Below are positions 23,117 through 30,306 of a stretch of DNA of 32,214 bases, piece after piece. How positions within the stretch are numbered: the stretch's first letter is position 1; every line of letters starts with the position of its first letter. This stretch comes from Bacillota bacterium (GTDB lineage: Bacteria; Bacillota; Negativicutes; Sporomusales; Sporomusaceae), in NCBI GenBank assembly GCA_023388195.1, contig JAEWGR010000042.1, positions 1-32,214 on the forward strand, read 5' to 3'. The notes below the pieces were generated by a model. The model worked only from the letters and a program-made list of their open reading frames with translations, was not told the origin of the DNA and made no database searches. A program made the translations under genes and the position numbers.

Positions 23117-23270
23117 TCAAAACATATAGTGTACATTCTGGTATTTTGGAGATGTACATATGTTTTGAGGGAGTGTGTCTAGGGTTCCGCGCTACATAGC
23201 GGTCTGGACCAAGCGGCACAGGTGCAGCGTGGCACGCACTACACCGTGGGTATAAAAGACCCGGCGGAAG
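23117..23270 (+). promoter_or_regulatory. ykkC-family riboswitch, probably the ppGpp-sensing subtype (2a)
   Basis: The conserved ykkC blocks are present in order: TCTAGGGTTCCGC (23178-23190), GGTCTGGACC (23201-23210) and GGGTATAAAAGACCC (23248-23262). A strong leading hairpin (23118-23127 with 23158-23167, plus 23131-23136 with 23152-23157) corresponds to the extra P0 helix I associate with subtype 2 RNAs. The CTGGTCCGAGAG segment expected in guanidine-I aptamers is replaced by CTGGACCAAGCGG. The downstream genes are glutamate synthase and then branched-chain amino acid uptake. Those are the gene classes known under ppGpp riboswitches, rather than the purine genes of PRPP riboswitches. The class is clear by eye; the ligand call is inference from context. 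Confidence 0.78.
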
Positions 23271-23309
23271 GTCCCAAGGGATGGGTATCTTCTTGCTGGG
23301 CTTTTTTTT
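23260..23309 (+). terminator. Riboswitch-controlled intrinsic terminator
   Basis: CCCGGC then GAAG (23260-23270) can pair with CTTC and GCTGGG (23289-23300), followed by C and eight T. Its 5' arm overlaps the conserved 3' end of the aptamer. Ligand-bound aptamer and terminator would therefore exclude each other, which predicts that ligand turns the operon on. Confidence 0.8.
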
Positions 23310-23389
23310 ATTCCTTATTAAATATAAGGCTGACTAGAATGTTCAAAGGGGCGTTAGCAGCAGCCGATTGAAGAGGGTGGGAGAGTAGA

Positions 23390-24496
23390 ATGTGTAGAAT
23401 AGGGGCTATAAAAAGCAAAGTAGCATTTCATCCGTCGCTGGCGCTGCATTTGATGCTGCCTCAGCAGGAGGGGCACGATAACTCTGGTTTTGCCATGGTT
23501 ATGCAAGATCTGGAAGGAGTTTTCGCCAACTATAAGGATAAACCGCTATTGTCCATGGCCTGTACCCAAAAGGGGGCGGCCTTGGTAGAGCATTTCATGG
23601 AAACCAATAACTTTACCCCGGTTTATGAATGGATTCCCCGTGGTGTCCGTCAACCAGGATTAGATATTAAAGCAATGCCTTATTATATATTCCGGGCTTA
23701 TGATTATCCCGAATATTACCGCACTGCCACACCGGAAGCAAAAGAAGAATTATTGTTAGACACGCGGCTGGCCTTGCGGGCATTATTAGAAAATGAGGAT
23801 CAGGGTTATGTGTATTCTTTCTGGCCCGATGTTTTGACACTAAAAGAAATTGGTGATCCCCGCGATATAGCAGTTTACTTTAAACTGTGGGATAATACCG
23901 GCGAACTCATGGCCAAGAATGTGGTTGTTCAGTGCCGGCAGAATACGAATTATGACATTGTGCGCTATGCCGCCCATCCTTTCTTTCTCCAGGGTTATAC
24001 CCTGTGTGCAAATGGTGAAAACACTTTTTACACAAAAAATAAAGAATACCAGAAACCCCTGCACCGCGGGTATATTGGTTTTGAATCAGATTCGCAAAAC
24101 TTTCTTTACACGTTACATTATGTGCTTAATGTCCTAAAATGGCCGATCAAATATTATAAACATGTCATCACACCATTGCCCTTTGATGAAATTGCCAAAC
24201 GGCCTGATCATCGCGAATTGACTGCTATTCGTCAGTCACTGGGGCATCTGGAAATCAATGGCCCGAATACAATTATTGCTATGCTGCCTGACGGACGGAT
24301 GGTGACCTGTTGTGATTCCAAGAAATTACGCCCTGTTGTGGTTGGCGGTGACGGCACAATGATTGCCATTTCATCGGAGGTTTGCGGACTTAATCAGATC
24401 ATGCCGGGACGTAATCAGGAGCATGATATTTATCCGAATGAACGGGAAGTTGTAGTTATTACCCCGGACTTGGAGGTAGAACGATGGAAGCAGTAA
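23390..24496 (+). CDS. Glutamate synthase, class II glutamine amidotransferase subunit
   Basis: Corresponds to the N-terminal amidotransferase domain of large glutamate synthase, releasing ammonia from glutamine for 2-oxoglutarate amination. The nucleophilic cysteine is residue 2 (MCRIGAI), exposed after removal of the initiator methionine. The GHDNSGFAMV block near residue 27 and the C-terminal SSEVCGL match class II amidotransferase and GltB-like proteins. At 368 residues it is a split-off domain rather than a full GltB of about 1500. The ATG at 23390 follows GAGGGTGGGAG. It overlaps the next gene by 13 nt. A lone amidotransferase of another pathway is excluded by the two partner genes. Confidence 0.88.
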   Translation: MCRIGAIKSKVAFHPSLALHLMLPQQEGHDNSGFAMVMQDLEGVFANYKDKPLLSMACTQKGAALVEHFMETNNFTPVYEWIPRGVRQPGLDIKAMPYYIFRAYDYPEYYRTATPEAKEELLLDTRLALRALLENEDQGYVYSFWPDVLTLKEIGDPRDIAVYFKLWDNTGELMAKNVVVQCRQNTNYDIVRYAAHPFFLQGYTLCANGENTFYTKNKEYQKPLHRGYIGFESDSQNFLYTLHYVLNVLKWPIKYYKHVITPLPFDEIAKRPDHRELTAIRQSLGHLEINGPNTIIAMLPDGRMVTCCDSKKLRPVVVGGDGTMIAISSEVCGLNQIMPGRNQEHDIYPNEREVVVITPDLEVERWKQ

Positions 24497-26121
24497 AAGT
24501 ACAGGATGTCAGTGCAAACGATCTGCCGTGGAAATTACAGTACAGCAGCGAGCGATGTACCATGTGTGGCAGCTGTGTTGCCGCATGTACGTTTAATGCC
24601 ATTGAGGCGGCGATGGAACGGCGGGCGGTGACTGTCTCAACCGGGCATCAGCCCGAACCCAGCCAGCGCCATCTGGCAATACCTGTGATTAAACAGCGAG
24701 CCGCTGTTGCCAATGCCTGTGTCGGCTGTGGCATGTGCGAAAAAGTTTGCCCCAATAATGCGATTAAACCGGTGCGCAATCCTGACTCGCGGATTAACTA
24801 TCTGAACCGCAGCGGCGGGGCCACGGTGAAGCGGGGCGGCCGTAATAACCTCGGTAATAATGAGCGGACTTTAGATAAAATTGTTGTTGGCCGTATTTCG
24901 CAGATGACAGACCCGGCGCTGGACTCGGAACGTCATACTTTTGATATTCTGGCACCGTTTGGCCGCGTTTTGCTGCCGCATGAGCTGCCGCTTGTTTCTG
25001 ATGGCAATGAGCTTAAGCTGAGTGGGAACACACCGCCTGTTAACTGGATTTACCCTGTCATATTCAGTGATATGTCAATCGGTGCCCTCTCTACCCGGGC
25101 CTGGGAGGCTGTCGCAATCGCCACCGCTTATCTGAATGAGAAGCATAAGATGCCTGTCAGGATGTCATCCGGCGAGGGCGGGATGCCAATTAAGCTGTTG
25201 CGGTCCGAATACCTAAAGTATATGATTTTGCAAATAGCTTCCGGTCATTTTGGCTGGAACCGCATCATTCAGGCCATGCCGCACATGCAGGCAGATCCGG
25301 CCGGTATTTTGATTAAAATCGGTCAGGGTGCAAAACCCGGTGACGGCGGACTGCTGCCTGCCGCCAAGGTATCTAAACCGGTTCAAGCCATCCGGGGCGT
25401 GCCTAAAGCTGACCTTTTATCACCGCCTAATCATCAGGGATTATACTCGATTGAAGAGTCGGTGCAAAAAATGTTTATGTCCATGAATGCGGCTTTTAAA
25501 TTCCGCGTTCCGGTTGCTATTAAATGTGCGGCCTCGGCCACATCGGTATCTGTTTATAATAATCTTTTGCGGGACCCCTATAAAATCTGCGGCGGGTTTT
25601 TCCTGGATGGCATTCAGGGGGGGACCGGTGCGGCCAATGAAGTATCCCTTGATCATACCGGCCATCCGGTGGTATCCAAAACCCGCGAATGCTATCTGGC
25701 TGCTGTTAAACAAGGACGCCAGGGGCAAATTCCTTTGTGGGCAGGGGGGGGGCTCGGCCTGACAGGTAATGCGGCTGCTGATGCCTTCAAAATGATCTGC
25801 CTTGGTGCCAATGGTATATTCCTGGGTAAAATCCTTATTCAACTGTGCGGCTGTGTGGGGAATGAGCTAGGCCGGTGTAATGCCTGCAATACTGGCAACT
25901 GCCCGGCTGGAATATGTACACAGAACCCGCGGCTGGTCAAACGGCTGGATATTGATAAAGCGGCGCAGAACATCGTTGACTACATGCTGGCATTAGACAG
26001 CGAACTCAAAAAACTAATGGCACCGGTTGGTAACAGCTCACTGCCTGTTGGCCGTTCGGATGCCTTGGTAACTACCGACAGAGCGATTGCTGACAAGCTG
26101 GCTATCCAGTACGTATGCTAG
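24484..26121 (+). CDS. Glutamate synthase central FMN domain subunit with N-terminal ferredoxin domain
   Basis: Synthase domain that forms glutamate from 2-oxoglutarate and channelled ammonia on FMN, as in archaeal-type split glutamate synthases. Residues 20-90 carry two [4Fe-4S] motifs (CTMCGSCVAAC and CVGCGMCEKVC). The FMN barrel follows, with PVIFSDMSIGALS, SSGEGGMP, IKIGQGAKPGDGG and GGTGAANEVSLDHTG. A cysteine cluster near residue 460 (GRCNACNTGNCPAGIC) fits the iron-sulfur site of the family. The length of 545 is typical of the split form. The ATG at 24484 lies inside the end of the previous gene. The ferredoxin domain should bring electrons from the flavoprotein subunit encoded next. 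Confidence 0.93.
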   Translation: MEAVKVQDVSANDLPWKLQYSSERCTMCGSCVAACTFNAIEAAMERRAVTVSTGHQPEPSQRHLAIPVIKQRAAVANACVGCGMCEKVCPNNAIKPVRNPDSRINYLNRSGGATVKRGGRNNLGNNERTLDKIVVGRISQMTDPALDSERHTFDILAPFGRVLLPHELPLVSDGNELKLSGNTPPVNWIYPVIFSDMSIGALSTRAWEAVAIATAYLNEKHKMPVRMSSGEGGMPIKLLRSEYLKYMILQIASGHFGWNRIIQAMPHMQADPAGILIKIGQGAKPGDGGLLPAAKVSKPVQAIRGVPKADLLSPPNHQGLYSIEESVQKMFMSMNAAFKFRVPVAIKCAASATSVSVYNNLLRDPYKICGGFFLDGIQGGTGAANEVSLDHTGHPVVSKTRECYLAAVKQGRQGQIPLWAGGGLGLTGNAAADAFKMICLGANGIFLGKILIQLCGCVGNELGRCNACNTGNCPAGICTQNPRLVKRLDIDKAAQNIVDYMLALDSELKKLMAPVGNSSLPVGRSDALVTTDRAIADKLAIQYVC

Positions 26122-26134
26122 GAGGGGAATGCGC

Positions 26135-28444
26135 ATGTTTAAAATAAATACAATTGACGGCAATAAGCGGATGTCAACGCAAGACCTCTTAGAGAGTGTT
26201 AATGCGGCCCTGGCACAGGGAGAAACAGAGTTTCATATTGAAGCGGCCGGTCAGCATGATATCGGCGGTCCGCTGTGGCATCCGGAAGGCAAGCCGCTCA
26301 AGTTTTTTGTTAGGAATGCTGGGCAGCGTGTCGGCTCGATGTGTCTGCCGGGTACTGAAATTGTAGTGGAAGGTTCGGCGTCGGCTGATGTCGGCTGGCT
26401 TAATGCCGGCGGCCGGATTATTGTTAAAGGCGACGGCGGTGATACCACGGCCCATTGTGCAGCTGCCGGCAGTATCTATGTTGGCGGCCGGGCCGGAACC
26501 CGTTCGGGTTCGTTGATGAAACATGACCCTTTATATGAGGCGCCAGAGTTTTGGGTGCTAAAAAATGTCGGCAGTTTTGCCTTTGAATTCATGGGGGGCG
26601 GCATTGCTGTAGTATGCGGCTATGATAGCGATCAGTTCGAATCCGTATTAGGCGACCGCGCCTGTACCGGCATGGTTGGCGGGATTGTTTATTTCCGGGG
26701 CGAAGCCCGCGGAATATCGGCTAAGGACACTAAGATACTGGCACTAAATGCTGAAGATATTTCCTATCTTGACGGTAAGATGGGTGATTTTCTGGCTGCT
26801 ATCGAGCGGGAGGAAATACACAGTCATTTGACCGTGTGGAGTGAATGGCAGAAAGTAGTTCCTCTCTCTTACGATGAACGGCCTAAGAAAGCTAATACCA
26901 ACCTTACTGCTTTTCGGACCGGTACCTGGGTGCCTGGCAGCATTTTCGGCGATGTATGTGATGATGATTTCGCGGTTATCGGTGCTATTGCCACCGGTGT
27001 ATATCGACGGCGGGTTCCTGTTTGGGAGAATGCCAAATATAGCGCTCCCTGCGAATTTAACTGTACAGCCTCCATCCCATCCCAACAGCGCTTTAATCTG
27101 CTGCGGGACGGCAAGATTGATGAAGCTTATCGCTTGGTACTCGAATATACGCCCTTCCCCGGCTCGGTATGTGGTGCGGTATGTCCGAACCTATGTATGG
27201 ATGATTGTTCACGGAAAGCTATTGATATTTCGGCTCAAATCGGTAAACTGGGCAGTTATTCGGCTGAAGCGGATCTGCCGGCTGCTGAAGTTAAAACAGG
27301 CAAGAAGGTCGCTGTTATTGGCGGTGGTGCGGCCGGACTCACTGCCGCCTGGCAATTGGCTCGGCTGGGACATGAGGTAACCGTATTTGAAGCTGATGCC
27401 AAAGCCGGCGGCAAAATGGAGCAGGTTATTCCCCGCTCCCGCCTGCCGCAGGCAACGTTGAAGCGGGAAATTGCCAGGATTGAAAATATGGGGGTTGCCA
27501 TTAAAACCGGCGTACCTGTTGATAAAGAAAAGTTCTCCTCAATTAAAGCCAGTCATGACGCAGTTATTGTTGCAACCGGGGCTCATATAACGAAGGTGAT
27601 TTCCTGGCCTGGGCACGAACGTCTGGTCAAGGGGTTAGATTTCCTCAAAGCAATAAACCGGGGTGAACGTCCTGGCATCGGGAAGAAGGTCATTGTAATT
27701 GGCTGTGGCAACTCCGGTATGGATGTCGCGGTCGGCGCCTATGGGCTGGGGGCCGAGCAGGTGACCTGCATTGACGTTCAACGGCCGGCGGCATTTGAGC
27801 ATGAGATTGCCCATGTGCGGGCCCTGGGTGGCGAGATCCTCTGGCCGGTACTTACTAAAGAAGTAACTGCCGAAGGTATTGTCACTCAAGACGGACAGTT
27901 AATTAAAGGTGATACCGTTATTATTTCAATCGGTGAAGCCCCGGATCTTGGCTTCCTGTCTGATGACTTTGTTTTTGATCGCGGTTGCCTGCAGCCGGCT
28001 GCTGATTATAGTGTCGGACCTGGCGTATTCACCGCCGGCGACACGGTTCGTCCGGGAAGGCTGGTGGATGCCATTGGGGCCGGCCGCCAGGCAGCACTTG
28101 CTGCCAATGCTTACCTGAGTAACGATAGTTATACAGCAGCACAAAAAACAAAAATTTCTCCAGACAGGATGAGTACAGCCTATTTCAAAAAGTGCCACAG
28201 CTGTGATGTGCCTGAGGCCAATAGCGATTATAGCCGCTGTATCAGCTGTGGTACCTGCCGGGATTGTCATATGTGCCTGAAGTCTTGTCCCGAAAACGCA
28301 ATTACCCGTATAGCAGGCAAAGCCGAAGCAGAATATATGTCTGACCCAAGTAAATGTATCGGCTGTGGTATTTGTGCCGGCATTTGTCCCTGTGGTGTAT
28401 GGAACATGGACACTAACGCCGAGCCCATTCAGTTTTATCGATAA
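26135..28444 (+). CDS. Fused glutamate synthase GXGXG domain, GltD-like flavoprotein and ferredoxin
   Basis: A 769-residue fusion. Residues 1-245 resemble the C-terminal GXGXG beta-helix of large glutamate synthase (GGRIIVKGDGGDTTAH, GSIYVGGRAGTRSG). Residues 300-370 hold the cysteine-rich GltD entry (CEFNCTASIPSQQRF, GAVCPNLCMDDC). FAD binds at VIGGGAAGLTAAW near residue 393 and NAD(P)H at VIGCGNSGMDVA near residue 520. The last 85 residues have a cysteine-rich ferredoxin part (CISCGTCRDCHMC and CIGCGICAGIC). I use the ATG at 26135, 9 nt after GGAGG; the ATG at 26129 is too close to the ribosome binding site. Fusion of the structural and electron-input subunits makes the three-gene operon a complete NAD(P)H- or ferredoxin-linked glutamate synthase. 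A 16-bp-stem terminator begins at its stop. Confidence 0.9.
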   Translation: MFKINTIDGNKRMSTQDLLESVNAALAQGETEFHIEAAGQHDIGGPLWHPEGKPLKFFVRNAGQRVGSMCLPGTEIVVEGSASADVGWLNAGGRIIVKGDGGDTTAHCAAAGSIYVGGRAGTRSGSLMKHDPLYEAPEFWVLKNVGSFAFEFMGGGIAVVCGYDSDQFESVLGDRACTGMVGGIVYFRGEARGISAKDTKILALNAEDISYLDGKMGDFLAAIEREEIHSHLTVWSEWQKVVPLSYDERPKKANTNLTAFRTGTWVPGSIFGDVCDDDFAVIGAIATGVYRRRVPVWENAKYSAPCEFNCTASIPSQQRFNLLRDGKIDEAYRLVLEYTPFPGSVCGAVCPNLCMDDCSRKAIDISAQIGKLGSYSAEADLPAAEVKTGKKVAVIGGGAAGLTAAWQLARLGHEVTVFEADAKAGGKMEQVIPRSRLPQATLKREIARIENMGVAIKTGVPVDKEKFSSIKASHDAVIVATGAHITKVISWPGHERLVKGLDFLKAINRGERPGIGKKVIVIGCGNSGMDVAVGAYGLGAEQVTCIDVQRPAAFEHEIAHVRALGGEILWPVLTKEVTAEGIVTQDGQLIKGDTVIISIGEAPDLGFLSDDFVFDRGCLQPAADYSVGPGVFTAGDTVRPGRLVDAIGAGRQAALAANAYLSNDSYTAAQKTKISPDRMSTAYFKKCHSCDVPEANSDYSRCISCGTCRDCHMCLKSCPENAITRIAGKAEAEYMSDPSKCIGCGICAGICPCGVWNMDTNAEPIQFYR

Positions 28445-28494
28445 TACAAAACATCTCCGCTGATAGGACAAAAAGCGGAGATGTTTTGTATTTT
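28445..28494 (+). terminator. Rho-independent terminator of the glutamate synthase operon
   Basis: A perfect 16-bp stem (28445-28460 with 28475-28490), a 14-nt loop and a short T run, starting 1 nt after the stop codon. Confidence 0.92.
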
Positions 28495-28551
28495 GTGGAC
28501 TTAGATCCATTCGGAAAAAACAGTAAAATTACAAGTGGTGAAAAAAACGTA

Positions 28552-28581
28552 TTGACAGGTCGATAGACTTGCCAATATAAT
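28552..28581 (+). promoter_or_regulatory. Consensus sigma-A promoter of the first livK
   Basis: TTGACA (28552-28557), an 18-nt spacer and TATAAT (28576-28581) are both perfect hexamers. Transcription should start near 28588, giving a leader of about 197 nt. Confidence 0.9.
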
Positions 28582-28587
28582 ATTATT

Positions 28588-28784
28588 TACAGACATATGC
28601 ACACAAATATCTGCGACTGGGGAACATGTGGTTTTATGGTCTTATATAACTGTAAACCCCCGATAAGATCTGATTTGGAACTTTATGCGAATTACAGTCC
28701 TTTTCTCTTGTGATAACCAGACAGATTGTTCCCCCGTACCTTTGTGCATAGTAGAGAAGATTGAGGAGAAAAGAGGGATTTACC
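28588..28784 (+). promoter_or_regulatory. Long structured leader RNA of the first livK
   Basis: Four perfectly nested complementary pairs can be read: 28596-28603 with 28743-28750 (8 bp), 28619-28626 with 28727-28734 (8 bp), 28629-28633 with 28715-28719 (5 bp) and 28649-28655 with 28692-28698 (7 bp). Together they form an imperfect arm about 155 nt long. The 3' end leaves the ribosome binding site (GAGGAG...GAGGG) free. No T-box, L-box or known riboswitch core was recognised, and no intrinsic terminator lies in it. Confidence 0.5.
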
Positions 28785-29963
28785 GTGAGTAAAAAAAGGC
28801 TAATGTTTATCAGTTTAGCAGTAGCGCTCACCATGCTGGCTGGCCTGGTGGCAGGCTGCGGTGGAACAACGTCTTCGAAGACTGCCGATGCCAAGGATAT
28901 TAAAATTGGCGGTAATTTTGAAATGACCGGTGGGATTGCCAATTTCGGCAACCAAACGGCCAATGGTATTAAACTGGCATTCAAAGAAGCCAATGCTGCT
29001 GGCGGCGTATTGGGGAAACAGCTTACTTTTGTGGTGGCTGACAACAAGTCGGAACCTGCCGAAGCTGCTAATGCGATCACCAAACTGATAACCCAGGATA
29101 AAGTCGTAGCTGTGCTTGGCCCTGTATCCAGTTCCAATGTATTGGCTACCTTGCAAATTGCTCAGGATAATAAAATCCCGGTACTTACCGCCACCGCAAC
29201 TAATCCCAAGGTTACCGTTGATAATGGCAAAGTACGGCCGTATGCGTTCCGCGCCTGCTTCATTGATCCTTTCCAAGGCAAAGTAATGTCTGATTTTGCC
29301 AGCAAAACTGTAAATGCCAAAACAGCCGCTATCTATATTGATAACAGTTCCGACTATTCTAAAGGTCTGGCTGAGGTTTTCGAGGCATCCTTTACTCAGG
29401 CTGGTGGCAAGATCGTAGCTAAAGAAGGCTTTCTGCAGAAAGATACCGACTTTAAAGCTACTTTGACTAAGATTAAAAGCACCAATCCCGATGTAATTTT
29501 TATCCCGGCCTACTATGAGGAAGTGGGCAAAATTGTTAAACAGGCCCGCGAGCTTGGCGTTACAGTTCCTCTGCTGGGGACTGATGGCTGGGATGACAGC
29601 AAGCTGGTAGATATTGCCGGGGCTGCTCCTCTTAACAACGGCTTCTTTAGTAATCACTATTCATCACAGGATAAAGACCCTAATATAGTAAAATTCGTTG
29701 AAGCCTACAAAAAAGAATATGGGCAGGAGCCGAGTGCTTTGGCAGCTCTAGGTTATGACTCCGGCCTGGTGATCATTGATGCGATTAAACGGGCCGGCAG
29801 CGCCGATCCTGCCAAAATCCGCGATGCGTTGGAACAGACGAAGAATCTGCAAGTAAGCACCGGTATTCTCACCCTTGATGCCAACCATAATCCGGTTAAA
29901 AGTGCAGTCGTCATCGAAATGAAAGATGGCAAACAATCTTTCAAAGAAAAAATTAATCCTTAA
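28785..29963 (+). CDS. livK: Branched-chain amino acid ABC transporter substrate-binding lipoprotein (LivK-like), copy 1
   Basis: Extracytoplasmic receptor of the periplasmic binding protein type I fold (Leu/Ile/Val family) that feeds an ABC permease. The signal peptide ends in the lipobox LVAGC (cysteine near residue 24), followed by a flexible Ser/Thr stretch. The mature domain starts at IKIGGNFEMTGG and includes VVADNKSEPAEAAN and AAIYIDNSSDYSKGL. The length is 392. The start is GTG at 28785, with AGAGGG 6 nt upstream; an in-frame TTG at 28761 lies in the ribosome binding region. A terminator follows, so this copy is probably transcribed alone. A near-equal paralogue follows. Other small amino acids are possible ligands. 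Confidence 0.9.
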   Translation: MSKKRLMFISLAVALTMLAGLVAGCGGTTSSKTADAKDIKIGGNFEMTGGIANFGNQTANGIKLAFKEANAAGGVLGKQLTFVVADNKSEPAEAANAITKLITQDKVVAVLGPVSSSNVLATLQIAQDNKIPVLTATATNPKVTVDNGKVRPYAFRACFIDPFQGKVMSDFASKTVNAKTAAIYIDNSSDYSKGLAEVFEASFTQAGGKIVAKEGFLQKDTDFKATLTKIKSTNPDVIFIPAYYEEVGKIVKQARELGVTVPLLGTDGWDDSKLVDIAGAAPLNNGFFSNHYSSQDKDPNIVKFVEAYKKEYGQEPSALAALGYDSGLVIIDAIKRAGSADPAKIRDALEQTKNLQVSTGILTLDANHNPVKSAVVIEMKDGKQSFKEKINP

Positions 29964-30020
29964 TAGAGGATAATTTAAAATAATGTGACAATAAACTGTA
30001 CCGTGTACAATGGAGTGCAA

Positions 30021-30050
30021 GGGGTAAGGCTAAAGGCCTTATCCCTTTTT
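30021..30050 (+). terminator. Rho-independent terminator after livK copy 1
   Basis: A 10-bp stem with one G-T wobble (30021-30030 with 30036-30045), a 5-nt loop and five T. It separates the two livK transcription units. Confidence 0.8.
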
Positions 30051-30117
30051 CATAAGAGTTATACAATAAAAGTCCCTCCCAGACGGACAAATAGTGAGAT
30101 GTACTGTGCTGGAAGTA

Positions 30118-30146
30118 TTGACAGAGATGGACAGGGCCCCTATAAT
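30118..30146 (+). promoter_or_regulatory. Consensus sigma-A promoter of the second livK and livH
   Basis: TTGACA (30118-30123), a 17-nt spacer and TATAAT (30141-30146) match perfectly. The start should lie near 30153, giving a leader of about 154 nt. Confidence 0.92.
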
Positions 30147-30151
30147 TACAC

Positions 30152-30306
30152 TGTATGCGAAACAAGTAGTTGTTGTTAGTGGACATATGGGTACTAACAA
30201 CGGTTGAGATCTGTTGCTTTTACGCTGGTTGGATCTCAACACAGGGGGCGATACTGTACAGCCATGTTGCACACAGTATCAGTTTTGATATTTGGGAGGG
30301 GAAACC
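30152..30306 (+). promoter_or_regulatory. Leader RNA of the second livK with three consecutive hairpins
   Basis: Three perfect stems follow each other: 30172-30180 with 30193-30201 (9 bp), 30203-30211 with 30232-30240 (9 bp), and 30250-30257 with 30273-30280 (8 bp). None has a T tail, so they are not terminators. The ribosome binding site GGGAGGGG follows unpaired. The layout differs from the leader of copy 1, and I do not recognise the motif. Confidence 0.55.

Noticed and set aside
23117..23270. Guanidine-I identity for the riboswitch
   Set aside because: The segment expected to read CTGGTCCGAGAG differs, a P0 hairpin is present, and the target genes are not guanidine carriers or carboxylases.
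23118..23300. tRNA-Sec (selC) directly after selB
   Set aside because: The structured RNA there has ykkC conserved blocks and no acceptor stem with a CCA-compatible end or TCA anticodon arm.
7198..23336. Shared 14-mer TATAAGGCTGACTA at 7198-7211 and 23323-23336
   Set aside because: A pair of identical 14-mers is expected by chance in a window of this size, and the flanks do not match.
28609..28726. Extra pairing 28609-28613 with 28722-28726 in the first livK leader, suggesting a pseudoknot
   Set aside because: Only 5 bp and not compatible with the nested stems; too weak to claim.
29965..30000. Sigma-H-like -35 (AGAGGATAA) after livK copy 1
   Set aside because: No RNNGAAT element lies 11-12 nt downstream.
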